A stretch of DNA of 64,000 nucleotides from Pseudarthrobacter equi (GTDB lineage Bacteria; Actinomycetota; Actinomycetes; Actinomycetales; Micrococcaceae): positions 2,294,001-2,358,000 of the forward strand of contig NZ_LT629779.1 of NCBI RefSeq assembly GCF_900105535.1, written 5' to 3'. The notes beneath the pieces were generated by a model. That model saw only the letters and a program-made list of their open reading frames with translations. It made no database searches and was not told the origin of the DNA. The position numbers were made by a program, and so were the translations under genes. Positions 45,000-56,900 of this stretch are shown piece by piece (position 1 is the first letter of the stretch; the number at the start of each line of letters is the position of its first letter).

Positions 45000-45017
45000 A
45001 CACTCATAACTGAGTGT
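45000..45017 (-). promoter_or_regulatory. TetR-type operator before the SDR operon
   Basis: ACACTCA-TAAC-TGAGTGT has perfect 7-bp arms. Its inner ACTCA-N4-TGAGT matches the palindrome in front of the TetR gene exactly. A TTGCTG box on the minus strand lies next to it, so the operator probably overlaps the promoter. Confidence 0.65.
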
Positions 45018-45140
45018 GCTCAGCAAATATTCCCGGGGTGGATGAGGCGATGAGGCCGCCCCAGAATGGGCGTGCTGCAATCCACTCGTCAGGAAGAGGC
45101 ATCGAGCGTCACCGGGGCGGGCGGGGAAGGGACTCGCCTG

Positions 45141-45890
45141 TCAGGCTGCCGGCCGTGGAGGCAGCAAATCGGTCAAAGACAGCCTGGTGAGTGGCGTGGG
45201 CCCCGCCGAGGACAGGGCCGCGACGTACCCCGGAGGGGCAGGAAGGAAAACCGCACCCAGTCCGTTCACCTGCGGGTGGGCAGGGCTGTCGGCGCGGAGG
45301 GTGGAGCAGTCGTCGTTGGCCGAATCGCAGGCCAAATGAACTTCGGCCGGAGGTACGCTGAGGCCGAGCCCGGCCGCCTTGAGTACTGCTTCCTTAGCCA
45401 CCCAAAGTCGGAGCCGCGCGGGTATGTCACCGGGGGCAAGCGCTATACGTTCGGCCGCGGACGCGACGTACTGGTCGAATCCGCTGTGCAGGGTGTCGGG
45501 AATGCGTTCGATATCCGCGCCCACCGGGGTGCCCTCAGGTCCTGCGGCCACCATTACGGCGCCCTTGCTCCGGGACAGGCTGAGGCTGGCCCCTGCGACT
45601 GCCGGCTTGCCGTGCCCCGTGCTCCCGCAGCCGCTGCACCACCGGGTGACTTCCAGCTGCCGCGCCTCAGCGAACCCCCGCCCCAGCCGGTGCGCAGCAA
45701 GCAAACGGAACAAGGCATGGGAGGCCAGATAGTCCAGGCGGTCTCCGGGGCGGGCAAAGCGCCGGGCGGATTGTGCTTCGGCAGGGGAGAGGCAAGCCGT
45801 CAAACCGCCAATCGGTCCGCAGGCAGCCTCAAGATCTGCAGAAAAGACGGTGAGGAAAACCGTGCCGGCAGCAGGGTTTCGGCCGTTCAT
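45141..45890 (-). CDS. 4'-phosphopantetheinyl transferase (Sfp type)
   Basis: 249 residues. The two magnesium/CoA motifs are clear: VGADIER near 127 and WVAKEAVLKAAG near 163-174, with the SLSRSKG segment before them. It attaches phosphopantetheine to carrier proteins, here most likely the three T domains of the adjacent NRPS. Its ATG overlaps the ABC permease stop by 4 bp. Last gene of the NRPS operon. Confidence 0.87.
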   Translation of the reverse strand: MNGRNPAAGTVFLTVFSADLEAACGPIGGLTACLSPAEAQSARRFARPGDRLDYLASHALFRLLAAHRLGRGFAEARQLEVTRWCSGCGSTGHGKPAVAGASLSLSRSKGAVMVAAGPEGTPVGADIERIPDTLHSGFDQYVASAAERIALAPGDIPARLRLWVAKEAVLKAAGLGLSVPPAEVHLACDSANDDCSTLRADSPAHPQVNGLGAVFLPAPPGYVAALSSAGPTPLTRLSLTDLLPPRPAA

Positions 45891-46687
45891 CGCCGGCTGA
45901 TGCGCCGGTACTGGGTAATGGCCAGCGGCGCGAACACCGCAATGATCCCGACGCTGCAGAGCACCGAGTAGAGCACCGCGTTATCCGCCGCCCAGCCGCC
46001 CGGGACGCCGAAGCCGGCGGGAGCCGCATTCCCGAACAGTTCACGCGCCGCAGTGGCGACGGCTGTGACCGGGTTCCATTCGGCGATGGTCCGCAGCGGG
46101 CCAGGCAGGGAATCCACCGAGACAAATGCCCCGGAGATGAACGTGACGGGGAACAGCCACACGAGGCCCAGGCTCTGTGCCACTTCGACGCTGCGGGCGG
46201 TCAGCGCAATCACTGCACCGATCCAGGACACAGCGAAGGCGAAGAGCAGCAGCAGGGCCAACGCCGCAAGAGCGGGGCCGGGTCCATTGGTGATCCGCCA
46301 GCCGATGGCCAGCCCGCACAGCATGGTGGCCGCTACGGACAGCACGCTGGTGGCGAGGTCGGAGGTGGTGCGGCCCAGGATCACGGCGCCGCGGGACATC
46401 GGCAGGGACCGAAACCTGTCGATGAGGCCCAGTTGCAGGTCCTTGGCCAGGTACACGGCCGTGAAGGAGGCGTTGAAGGTGAGCGTCTGCGCCAGGATTC
46501 CGCCGATCAGGAAGCTTCGGTACTGGTCGCCGCCGAGGGTGCCGCCGAACACGAAGCCGAGCAGCAGCACGAACATGACGGGCTGCACGAGGCCGGTCAC
46601 CAGGGCACCGGGGGTCCGGAGGACATTGAGGAGGTTGCGGCGGGCAATGACAGAGCTGTCCCTCGCGGCTGCGGTAATGGCGGTCAT
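45887..46687 (-). CDS. ABC-2 type export permease (DrrB-like)
   Basis: 266 residues with six predicted membrane helices. It contains the ABC-2 signature segments (RNLLNVLRTPGALVTGLVQPVMFVLLLGF and a VTFISGAFVSVDSLPGPL loop) of daunorubicin-resistance permeases. It overlaps the ATPase gene and the transferase gene by 4 bp each. It probably exports the peptide made by the NRPS and may confer self-resistance. Confidence 0.86.
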   Translation of the reverse strand: MTAITAAARDSSVIARRNLLNVLRTPGALVTGLVQPVMFVLLLGFVFGGTLGGDQYRSFLIGGILAQTLTFNASFTAVYLAKDLQLGLIDRFRSLPMSRGAVILGRTTSDLATSVLSVAATMLCGLAIGWRITNGPGPALAALALLLLFAFAVSWIGAVIALTARSVEVAQSLGLVWLFPVTFISGAFVSVDSLPGPLRTIAEWNPVTAVATAARELFGNAAPAGFGVPGGWAADNAVLYSVLCSVGIIAVFAPLAITQYRRISRR

Positions 46688-47661
46688 ACGGTCACTTCCT
46701 CCTTTTCGGCGCCGGTCACGGACGCGTCGGTGGCGTGGCCGGTCAGTTTAAGGAACACATCGTCCAGGGTGGGCCTGCGGAGCGAGGCCTCTTCCACTGC
46801 AAGGGACTGTGCGTCGAGTTCGGTCAGGATGCGCACCAGGGTGCGGTGGCCTTGCGGGGCGGCGATGGACACGCCCAGGTTCTGCGGATCCAGCTCGGGC
46901 CGGACGTCCGGGCCGGCGGCGGCGTGGAGCACGGCGGCTGCGGCGGGCAGGTCGGCAGCATGGCGCATGACGACGCCGATGCGTTCAGTTCCGGCATTTT
47001 GCTTCAGCTCTGCGGCTGTCCCCTCGGCGATGACCTTGCCGTGGTTGATGACGGCTATGTTGTCGGCCAGCCGGTCCGCTTCTTCCAGGTACTGGGTAGT
47101 CAGGAGCACAGTGGTGCCGTCGGCGACGAGCCGGGATACGACATCCCATGTGTCCAGGCGGCCGCGCGGGTCCAGTCCTGTGGTGGGTTCGTCGAGGACA
47201 ACCACCTTCGGCCGGGCCACGATGGCACCCGCGAGGTCCAGGCGGCGCCGCATTCCGCCGGAGAAGGTTCCCGACCGTTTGGTTGCCACATCCGTGAGCC
47301 TGAAATTCTCAAGCAGCTCCGACGCCCTGGCGGAGGCCGTACGCCGGTTCATGCCGTACAGGCGTCCCACCATGTGCAGGTTCTCGAAAGCGGTGAGTTT
47401 TTCGTCCACGGCCGCGTATTGCCCGGAGAGGCCCAGGTTGCGACGCACCAGGTCCGGGGCCGACAGCACGGAGTGCCCTGCCACCCGGGCGTCCCCGCTG
47501 TCCGGAGCCAGCAGCGTGGTGAGGATCTTGACGGTGGTGGTCTTCCCGGAGCCGTTCGGCCCCAGGAGCCCCAGAACAGTTCCCTCACCGGCCTTCAGGG
47601 TCAACCCGTCGAGGGCTTTGAAGCTGCCGAAGCTCTTGCTGACGTTCTCTACGCGGATCAC
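46684..47661 (-). CDS. ABC exporter ATP-binding protein (DrrA-like)
   Basis: 325 residues from GTG 47661, which overlaps the MbtH stop (GTGA). Walker A GPNGSGKT is at 34-41, signature SGGMRRRLDLA near 138, Walker B VVVLDEPTTGLD near 160, and a C-terminal DrrA-type extension ends near DDVFLKLTGH. It drives the DrrB-like permease encoded next. Confidence 0.87.
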   Translation of the reverse strand: MIRVENVSKSFGSFKALDGLTLKAGEGTVLGLLGPNGSGKTTTVKILTTLLAPDSGDARVAGHSVLSAPDLVRRNLGLSGQYAAVDEKLTAFENLHMVGRLYGMNRRTASARASELLENFRLTDVATKRSGTFSGGMRRRLDLAGAIVARPKVVVLDEPTTGLDPRGRLDTWDVVSRLVADGTTVLLTTQYLEEADRLADNIAVINHGKVIAEGTAAELKQNAGTERIGVVMRHAADLPAAAAVLHAAAGPDVRPELDPQNLGVSIAAPQGHRTLVRILTELDAQSLAVEEASLRRPTLDDVFLKLTGHATDASVTGAEKEEVTV

Positions 47662-47870
47662 TGCGAAGCGGCGAGCTCGGAAACCTTGCGCGGTGCCATG
47701 TCCGTCCACGTCCGCGACACGTAGTCAAGGCACGCTTCCCGGTTGTCGGGGCCGAACATGGTCACCCACCCCTCGGGGACGGCGGCAAAGACGGGCCAGA
47801 GGGAGTGCTGCTGGTACTCGTTGACCAGTACGGAGAAGGTGGCGGACTTGTCATCGAACGGGTTCGTCAT
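47658..47870 (-). CDS. MbtH-like NRPS partner protein
   Basis: 70 residues with the complete family signature: NPFDD near the start, EYQQHSLWPVF, PEGWVTMFG and a tail with DYVSRTWTDM, including the invariant tryptophans. MbtH proteins bind and activate adenylation domains. ATG 47870 follows AGGAAAGG, and it lies 64 bp after the NRPS stop. Confidence 0.93.
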   Translation of the reverse strand: MTNPFDDKSATFSVLVNEYQQHSLWPVFAAVPEGWVTMFGPDNREACLDYVSRTWTDMAPRKVSELAASQ

Positions 47871-47934
47871 TATGACCTTTCCTGGCGTTTTTGGTGGTGT
47901 GCGGGGGCCCCAGGCGTCACAGGAGCATCATCTG

Positions 47935-50900
47935 TTATTCGGTTCCGCCGCCCAGGTGGATGGCCAGGGAATGCATGATTGTCTTGAGAGCCCGGTCACT
48001 GAGGAGCTGGGAATGCCTCTCGCCGACAGGAACATCGGTGATGGCCCCGGTGACGAACGGCGACCATGCATCGCTGCCGGGAGTGCCCGGCGGGACCTGC
48101 TCCGTGGCGCGGAAGAACAGCAGGTCACCGGTGAACAGTTGGGGCCGTTCGTCCCGGATCAGGCGTGCCAGCACCGGGAAGTTCCGGGCCATGGCCTCCA
48201 CCGAATCCGTGGGGACCGTTCCTACCGGGTTGTGGTTGGCGCGCAGGATCTCCTGGGCGCGGTGCACGTCCATGCCTGTCAGGTTTTCCCCGGTGAGGTC
48301 GTAGCCCTGCGCTTCCAAGTAGCTCGCCCACAGCGCCTGGCCTTCGCCGGGAGCGGTGTTGTTTTCCTGGTTGTCCGGGAAGGCGTCGAGGATGGCCAGG
48401 AATGCCACTTCGTGGCCACGTTCCTGCAGCCGTGTGGCCAGCCGGTGGGCCAGATACCCGCCGAATGACCAGCCCAGCAGGTGGTACGGCCCCTCGGGCT
48501 GGACGGTGAGGATCCGGGCAATGTAGTCATCAGCCAGTTCCGTCAGGGTTGTGGCAGCCACCGGAGAGGTCCGGCCTGGTTCCATGCCTGGCATCTGCAG
48601 CCCGATCAGGGGCCGTTCGGGGTCAAGCTGCCCCAGCATGGAGGCAAATCCCCAGCCGATGCCCGACGCCGGGTGCACGGCAAACAACGGTGCCTTCGAC
48701 CCGGCTGCCCGGAGGGGCAGCACCTCCCGCAGGCTGTCCGCGATGCTGGCACGCGAGCCGTTGGCTGCTTCGAGCAGCAGCCCTTCCACGGTGGGCGCCC
48801 GGAAGAGCGACTGCACCTGCAGGTCCGTGCCCAGGGCAGCGTTGACCTTTGCGACCAGCGGCTGCGCGAGGAAGGAGTGGCCCCCGAGTTCGAAGAACGA
48901 CTCGTCAACGCCCGCCCGGTCAAGGGACAGCACCTCGGCGAAGATGCCGGCCACGGTCTTCTCCTGCGGGGACCGCGGCGCGCGGCCTCCTGTGCGCGCC
49001 GCGGTGGCGGCATCGGGGAGCGCGTTGGCATCCACCTTGCCGTGCGGCGTCAGCGGCACTTCCGGGATCACCATGACCACTGAGGGCACCATGTAGTCCG
49101 GCAGTGCCGCCTGCGCGTGGCGGCGCACTGCGTCAGGCAGGTCTTCCGCGGCCTCACCGGACGCGACCACGTAGCCCGCCAGCCGCGCTGCGCTGCCTTC
49201 ACCCACTGCCCGGACCACTGCGGCCCTTACGCCCGGAGCACCCCTCAGGACCGATTCCACTTCGCCGGGTTCCACCCGGAAGCCACGGATCTTCAGCTGC
49301 CCGTCGTTGCGGCCGGCGAAGACCAGCCGCCCGTCCCGGTGGCGGTAGACCACGTCACCGGTGCGGTACATCCGTTCGCCGCCGCCGTGGAAAGGGTCCG
49401 GCACGAACCGTTCAGCCGTAAGGCCCGGGCGTCCGCGGTATCCCCGGGCCAACTGCGTGCCGGCGATATACAGCTCGCCGGCTGCGCCCGGGAGGGCGTG
49501 CTGCAGCCGGTCATCCAGGACGTAGAGCCGGGTACGGGGCGTGGGCCGGCCCAATACGGGCGCATCACTGTCGGCCACCGCTGCCACCACGGTATCCACG
49601 GTGGCTTCGGTGGGACCGTAGAGGTTCCAGGCCCGGACGCCGGGAAGCGCCGCCAAGGACGTCCACAGGCCGGCGTCGAACGCTTCACCGCCCAACGCGA
49701 GGCTGAAGGCCTCCCGGCCGCCCGGGTGGTTGGCCAGGTAGGCGGCGAACTCCGGTTCGGCCAGGAGTTGGCGCAGGTAACCCGGAGTGGTCTCCCAGGC
49801 ACTGATGCCTTGGCGGACGAAGTACCCGGCGAGGGCCGTTGGGTCCCGGCGGAGGTCGTCGGAGAGCAGGTGCAGTTCATGACCGGCAGCCAGCCAGAGG
49901 ACGGGATCCCACGATGCATCGAAGCCGACGCCCGTTGTGTGGGCCACCTTCCGCCTGCTGATGCCGGCAAGCAGCGTCTCCCGGTGGGAGGCCAGCAGCG
50001 CGGCCAAGGCACCGTGGCTGACCTCCACGCCCTTGGGCCGGCCTGTGGAGCCGGAGGTGAACATCACCGACGCAAGCTCACGCGGGTCCCTGACGCGGTG
50101 GGGCACCGGCGGCTGCGCGGTGGTGCGGGCCAGGTCTTCGATCAGGAGCACGCGGGGTTCAACAGCCAGCCCCGCCAGGATGCCGGCGAGCCTGGGCGCC
50201 ACGGCGGAGCTGGTGAGCACTGCCTCGGGCGCGGCATCTTCGAGGATGGCGGCCACGCGCTCGTCCGGATACGCCGTATCGATGGGGTTGTAGGCGCTGC
50301 CCGCAAGCACCACTCCGAGGAGGGCCTCCACCGTGCCGGCGGACCTGGGCAGCATGACAGACACCAGGCCGCCGCCCGCGCCGGCTGCGGTGAGTCCGGC
50401 GGCGACGCGTCCGGCGGACGCCGCAAGGTCCGCGAAACTAAGCGAACCGGCGTCGGTCACAAGTGCAACGGCGTCCGGCGTGGCACGGACTGCCGACGCG
50501 AAGGCCGCCGGGATGTCCTGGTCGGCAGGCCCCGGGGCTTGTCCGGGTGCCTGGCCGGCCCCGGGGGCGGCAGTTCCGGCGAGCGAGCCCGCCGTTGACG
50601 CAACCAGGGCACGCGCCTCGTGCTCTTCCAGCAGCGGCAGCTCCGACAATGGCATGTCCGGAGCCGAGGCGGCCAGGTCCAGCAACCGAGTGAACCCTGC
50701 CGCCAGGCGCCGGGCGGTGCCCGGTTCGAACATGGCGGAGTTGTAGTCCAGCGTTCCGGCCAGGCCCCCTTCGGCATCCGGCCGAAGCGTGAAGGACAGA
50801 TCGAACTTGGCCTCTCCTGTTCCGGCCTCCGGCTCGGGAACCACCGTGACGCCGGGAAGCTGGGGGACCGCCGGCATGTCACTGTCCACCGTGAGCATGG

Positions 50901-53900
50901 TCTGGAACAGGGGATGGCGGCCCAGTTCGCGTTCCGGTGCCGCTGCCTCCACCAGCCGTTCGAAGGGCACATCGTCATGGTCGAAGGCGTCCAGGATGCT
51001 GGCCCTGGACCGGTCCAGCAGGGTGCGCAGGCCAGGGTCGCCGGCGGCGTTAACGCGCAGCGGCAGGGTGTTCACGAAGAAGCCCACCATGGGGGCGAGC
51101 AGCGGATCGGCTCGGCCCGCGGTGGGCGAGCCGATCACCAGGTCCTCACCGGCGCCGGTCCGGAGCAGGTAGCCGGCAAGCCCGGCGTGCAGGGCCATGA
51201 ACAGGCTGGCGTTCGACGACGACGCGAGGGTTGAGAGCGCCGTGACACTTTCAGGGGACACGCGGAAGCCCACCTGGCCGCCCGGTTGGCGTGCGGTGCG
51301 GGGCCGCTGGTGGTCAGCGGGCAGCATCAATTCGGGCGGGATCCCGGCGAGGGCGTGCCGCCAGTGGCCAACCTTTTCAGCCAGGGCGGGCCCGGCCAGT
51401 TGCTGCCGCTGCCATGAGCTGAAGTCGGCGTACTGCAGCGGCAGGGGAGCCAGGGCCTGTGCGGCCGGCGCCCCGTCCGCGGCTGCGAGCGCCGCTGAGT
51501 ACGCCGCGGAAAGGTCCCGCGCCAGCGGTGCCAGGGAGGCGCCGTCGCCGGCGATGTGGTGGATCACCAGGTGCAGCACCCATTGTGGTCCTGTCTCCTG
51601 CGGTGCTTCACCGGCCTCGCCGTGGATCCGGATGAGACCGGCCCGCAGCGGCACCTCGGTGCGGACATCGAAGCCGCGGCTTGCCTGTGCCTGCAGTTGG
51701 TCGCGGAGGTTGTCCTCGGATGTGGCAGTGCTGACGGCAAGGTTCATCGAGGACCCGTGGCCGGCGCTGCCGGTGGAAAGGATGTGCTGGCCGGGGACGC
51801 CGCCGGTCTCCGGGTATACCGTCCGGAGGACCTCATGCCGGTGGAACAGTGCCTTCACGGCGGAGGCCAGGGCCTGTTCGTCGAGGGTGCCGGTCAGCCG
51901 CACTGCCAGGGAGATGTTGTAGTCGGCAGCGCCTGGATCAAGCTGGTTGAGGAACCACATGCGTGCCTGCGCGTGGGACAGTTCCAGGTGCTCCGGCCGG
52001 GTGGCTCCAGCAGTGTCCAGCCATTCGCCGAGCGGCATGCTGGCGGTTCCAGCGTTCGCGGCCATGCCGGGCCCGTCAGCGTCTCCGGCGGCGACGGTGT
52101 CCGTCCCGGCGTCTGCCGTTCCGGGCCGCAGCGCGGCCAGCAGCCCGGCCGGGGTGGGGGCGTCGAACAGGGTGCGCAAGGGAAGTTCCCGGCCGAAGGC
52201 CGTCCGGATCCTGCCCATCAGGTCGATGGCCAGCAGTGAATGCCCGCCCAGGGCGAAGAAGTCGTCGCCCATGGAGACGTTGTCCACGGCCAGGACGGCG
52301 GCAAAAACGGCGGCCATGGCGTGCTCGTCCGGGGTCTGCGGTGCTGCTCCCATCCCGGCTGTTGATGCGGCGGGCGCGGGCAGGGCTTTGCGGTCCAGCT
52401 TGCCGTGCGGTGTCAGCGGTATGTCCGGGATGGGCATGAGGATGGCCGGGACCATGTAGTCCGGCAACCGTTCCGCAGCGTGCGCCCGGAGGTCCTCCGG
52501 TGCAGCGGCTCCGGTGTAGTAGGCGATCAGCCGGTGTGCCGGTTCGCCGTCGGGAAGAACCACGGCCCGGTCCACCAGTGTGTGGGCTCCAAGTGCAGCC
52601 TCGATCTCACCCGGTTCCACCCGGAATCCGCGGACCTTCACCTGCTCGTCGTTGCGGGCGACGAATTCGAGGGTCCCGTCGCTGGTTCGCCGCACCAGGT
52701 CGCCGGTGCGGTACATCCGGCTGCCGTCGGTGGCGTAGGGGTTGGCCACGAACCGGGCCGCTGTTTCGCCGGGTCGCTGGTGGTAGCCCTGGGCCATTCC
52801 GGCTCCGGCCAGGTACAGCTCTCCCGGGACGCCCAGGGGTACCAGGGCCAGGTGCTGGTCCAGGACCAGGGTGGCGGTGTGGGCGATTCCCGTGCCGATG
52901 GTGGGCCGGGGCCCCTGGATCCGCGCGGTTGCGGAATCCACGGTGAATTCGGTGGGCCCGTAGAAGTTCCAGGCGTCCACGCCGGGCATGCCGGACAGGG
53001 TTGCCCATAGCCCGGCAGGCACGGCTTCGCCGCCCAGCAGCAACAGCAGCGGCAGTGCCTGCCCGGTACCTTCGGTTTGGGAAACCGGCTCCGCACCGAG
53101 GCCGAACTGCAGGAGCTGGCCCGCGTAGGAGGGGGTGGTTTCCAGGACTCCGATGGCGTGGTCCTGGCAGTAGGACGCCAGCGCCTGGGCGTCGGTGCGC
53201 ACGGCGTCGGCCACGATGTGAAGTTCGGCGCCGGCCACCAGCCACAGCATGGGGTCCCAGGCTGCGTCGAATCCGAGCCCAGCGATGTGGGCCACGGACA
53301 CCGTTGCGCCCCGGGCTGCCTCGAACCGCGGGGCATAGAGCGTCCGGAGGTGGTGGGAGTAGAGGTTTGCCAGTGCACCGTGGGATACGGCGACACCTTT
53401 CGGCCGGCCTGTTGACCCCGAGGTGAAGAGGACGTAGGCGAGGTCTTCCGGTGCGGGCCGTCGCCCGGCCAGGTCTGTGTCAGCGACGCCCGTTCCGGCG
53501 GAGATCAGCATCTCCAGGGTGACTGTCCGGGCGGCCGGAACGGGGCCCGCCTGGCCCGGGCCCGCGGGTGCGGCGAGCACCATCGCGGGGCCGCCGTCGT
53601 CGAGGATCATGGCGATCCGTTCGGCCGGGTAGGTGAGGTCTACCGGGATGTACACCGCTCCCGCAGCAAGGACCGCGAGCGCGGCCGTGGCCACATCTGC
53701 CGTGCGGGGAAGGGCCACGGCCACCCTGTCGCCGGGCTGGATACCCAGCGCCACCAGGCCCTTGGCCGCAGACTCCACGCGTTGCCGCAGCAGGCCGAAA
53801 GTGAGGCCAGCGGCCGGGCCATCTGCGTCCACCACGGCGGACGCAGATGGGGTCCTGGCGGCGGTGGCCAGGAAGGCATCCACTACCGTTTGGCCTGTCC

Positions 53901-56900
53901 CGTCCCCTGGGCTGTACGCGGTGCCGCTGGCGCTGTGCGCCAGCACCAGGGCCTGCTGTTCAGGCGACTGGATCCGCAGCCTGTCCAAAGTGACGGTGGG
54001 GTCCGCGGCGAACTGGTCCACAACGGCCATGAAGCCGTCGGCCAGCAGTTGGGCGGTGTCCGCGTTGAAGAGGGCGGGGTCGTAGGCGAGGGATCCGGTG
54101 AGGCCGCCGGACCTTTCGGCGAGGTCCAGGAGCAGGTCGAATTTGGCTCCGGCCGCCTCCCGGGCCTGGTCCGCCGTGGCTTCCAGGCCGTCCATGGCCA
54201 GTTGGGTGGTGGCGGTGTTCTGAAGGGTCAGCATGACCTGGAACAGGGGGTGCCGGTGCTGCGAGCGGGAAGGGTTGAGCTCCTCCACCACCCGCTCGAA
54301 GGGCGCATCCTGGTTGGCGTAGGCATGCAGGTTGGTATAGCGGACGCTCTCCACGAGTTCACCTGCGGTGGGGTTGCCGGAGGTGTTCGTGCGCAGGACC
54401 AGCGTGTTGACGAAGAAGCCCACCAGGCTGTCCAGCTGGGTGTCCGTCCGGCCGGCCACTGGGGTGCCCAACGGAATGTCGTCGCCGGCTCCGGCCTTGG
54501 TGAGCAGTGCTGCAAAGGCTGCCTGCAGCACCATGAACAGGCTCGCGTTGTGCTCCCGGGCCAGGGCGTTGAGCTGCTCCGCCGTTTCGCGGCCGATGTT
54601 CAGGTGAACGGACGACGCCGGACCGCCGCCTGGGTGCGCAGCGTCAGTCCGGGTGCCGCGGGCGTGGTCGAACGGCAGCAGCAGTTCCTCCGGGGCGCCG
54701 CGCAGTTCGCGCGCCCAGAACTCCAGTTGCCGCGAGATGGGGCTTTCCGGATCCGACTCGCTGCCCAGTTCGGAGCGCTGCCAGAGCGTGTAGTCGGCGT
54801 ACTGAACGGGCAGCGGCGGCAGGTCCACGTCCCTGCCCGCGGCGAGGTGGTTGTACGCGGCCGACAGATCCCTGGCCAGGGGAGCCAGGGACCAGCCGTC
54901 GGCAGCGATGTGGTGGAGGGTGACGGCCAGGACGTGATGGTCCGGCGCCAGCTGGAAGAGGACCGCGCGCAGCGGCAGGTCCCGGGCCAGGTCGAACCCG
55001 CGCCCCGTCTCCGCAGCAAGCGCGGCGGGCAGCGCTGCGCTGGAGCATTCCACGGCAACCAAGGACGGCCGCCCCTCTGCCGGCGGCAGGATGTGCTGGG
55101 CGGGTTCGCCGTCAACCAGGGGGAACACCGTGCGGAGCGTCTCGTGGCGGGCGGTCACTTCGCCGAGGGCAGCAGCCAGGGCTGTGACATCCAGGGCCCC
55201 GCGCAGGTCCAGGACCACCGGGATGTTGTACGTCCCGGCCGCCGGATCCAGCCGGTTCAGGAACCATAGCCGGCGCTGGGCGAACGACAGCGGCAGGACT
55301 GCCGGCCGGGTGGCGGCAGCCAGCGGCTGGGCCGGAGCCGTACCCAGGTCCAGGGTTTCGGCGAGGGCCGCCACCGTTGTCTTCTCGAAGACTGTGCGGA
55401 GCGCGGGAGCCGTACCGGTCCGGTCCCGCAGCAAGGCCACCAGCCGGGTGGCCAGCAGTGAGTGCCCGCCCAGGTCGAAGAAGTCGTCCTCCAGCCCCAC
55501 CGAGTCGAGGCCCAAAACGTCCCGGAACGCAGCGGCAACGATCCGTTCGGGCTCGTTACGCGGGGTAGCGGCGGAGGTGTCCTGTTCCGGTACAGGCAAG
55601 GCCTGGACGTCCAGCTTTCCGTTGGGTGTCAGGGGCAGGGCAGGGATGCTGGTGACGGCGGCGGGCACCATGTAGTCGGGCAGGTTGCGCCGTGCCTGGC
55701 GCCGAAGCTCGGCGGTGTCCAGCGGTTCCTGCGGCCCGCCGTCCTCCGTGGGCGCCGGCGTGACATACGCCAGGAGCTGGTCATAGCCGGCCCGGTTGGT
55801 ACCTACGGTGATGGCTGCCTGGTCTACGCCTGGCAGGGCGCGCAGCACCTGTTCGATCTCGGCGGGTTCAACGCGGAATCCCCGGATCTTGACTTGGGCA
55901 TCCAGCCGCCCCCGGAATTCAAGGGTGCCGTCATCCCGGCGGCGCACAATATCTCCGGTGCGGTACATCCGCGAGCCGTCCAGCGCGAAAGGGTCCGCCA
56001 CGAAGCGTTCTGAGCTGAGCCCGGGCTGGTCCAGGTACCCGCGGGCAAGGTTGATGCCGGCAACGTAGAGCTCGCCCACGGCATTGTCCGGAACCGGGTT
56101 CAGACCGGAGTCCAGGATGTAGTGTCGGGTGTTTGCCACCGAACCGCCCAGGGTGGGTGCGGTGCCAACTTCCATGACCGCGGTGAGCGAGTCCACGGTG
56201 GTTTCGGTGGGGCCGTAGAAGTTGTAGGCGACAACGCCGTTGCGGCCTGCCAGGTCTTCCCACAGTTGGGTGTCCACAGCCTCGCCGCCCAGTGCCACCA
56301 CAGACGGATGCCGTTCCTGGTCGAACAGTCCGCCGGCCACCAGTACCTTGGCGAAAGAGGGCGTGGTCTCGACGGAGTCAATGCCGGCCTCGGCCAGATA
56401 GGCGCTGAGTGCCTCAGGGTCCCGCCGGGTCGCGTTGTCCACGAGGTGAAGTTCATGGCCTGCCACCAGCCACAGGATGGGGTCCCATGACGCGTCAAAG
56501 GACAGCCCCGCGGTGTGCGCCACCCTCAGCTTGCGGCCCAGCCGGGCCTCCGCCGGGGCAAAGATGGTGTCGCGGTGGGAGGTGTAGAGGTTCAGCAGGG
56601 CCAGGTGTTCGACACCGACGCCCTTGGGCCGGCCCGTGGAGCCGGACGTGAATATGACGTACGCGAGATCCTGTTGGCCGGTGGCGGACGGGAGAGCCGA
56701 ACCGTCCTTGCCGGCGAGGCAGGCCTCCATCAGGGCAGAGTCCAGGACCGTGACCGGGACGTCCGTGGCCAACTCCTCGTATCCCGGTGCCGGCGCGCTC
56801 CCCGCCCCGGACCCTGCCGCCGTAAACGCTGCCGAGGTGAGGAGCCTCAGGGGTGCAGCGTCTTCGAGCATTCCCTCCACGCGGCCCACGGGGTAGTCCG

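Noticed and set aside
46433..47824. Long plus-strand frame (463 codons) across the DrrA-like gene and MbtH
   Set aside because: It is antisense to clearly recognised genes, is Ser/Arg/Pro-rich without motifs, and arises from GC-biased third positions.
49117..50598. 493-codon plus-strand frame inside the NRPS
   Set aside because: Antisense shadow of the third module; no homology pattern or ribosome site.
53782..55269. 495-codon plus-strand frame inside the NRPS
   Set aside because: Antisense shadow of the second module; composition is Gly/Val/Gln-rich like other shadows.
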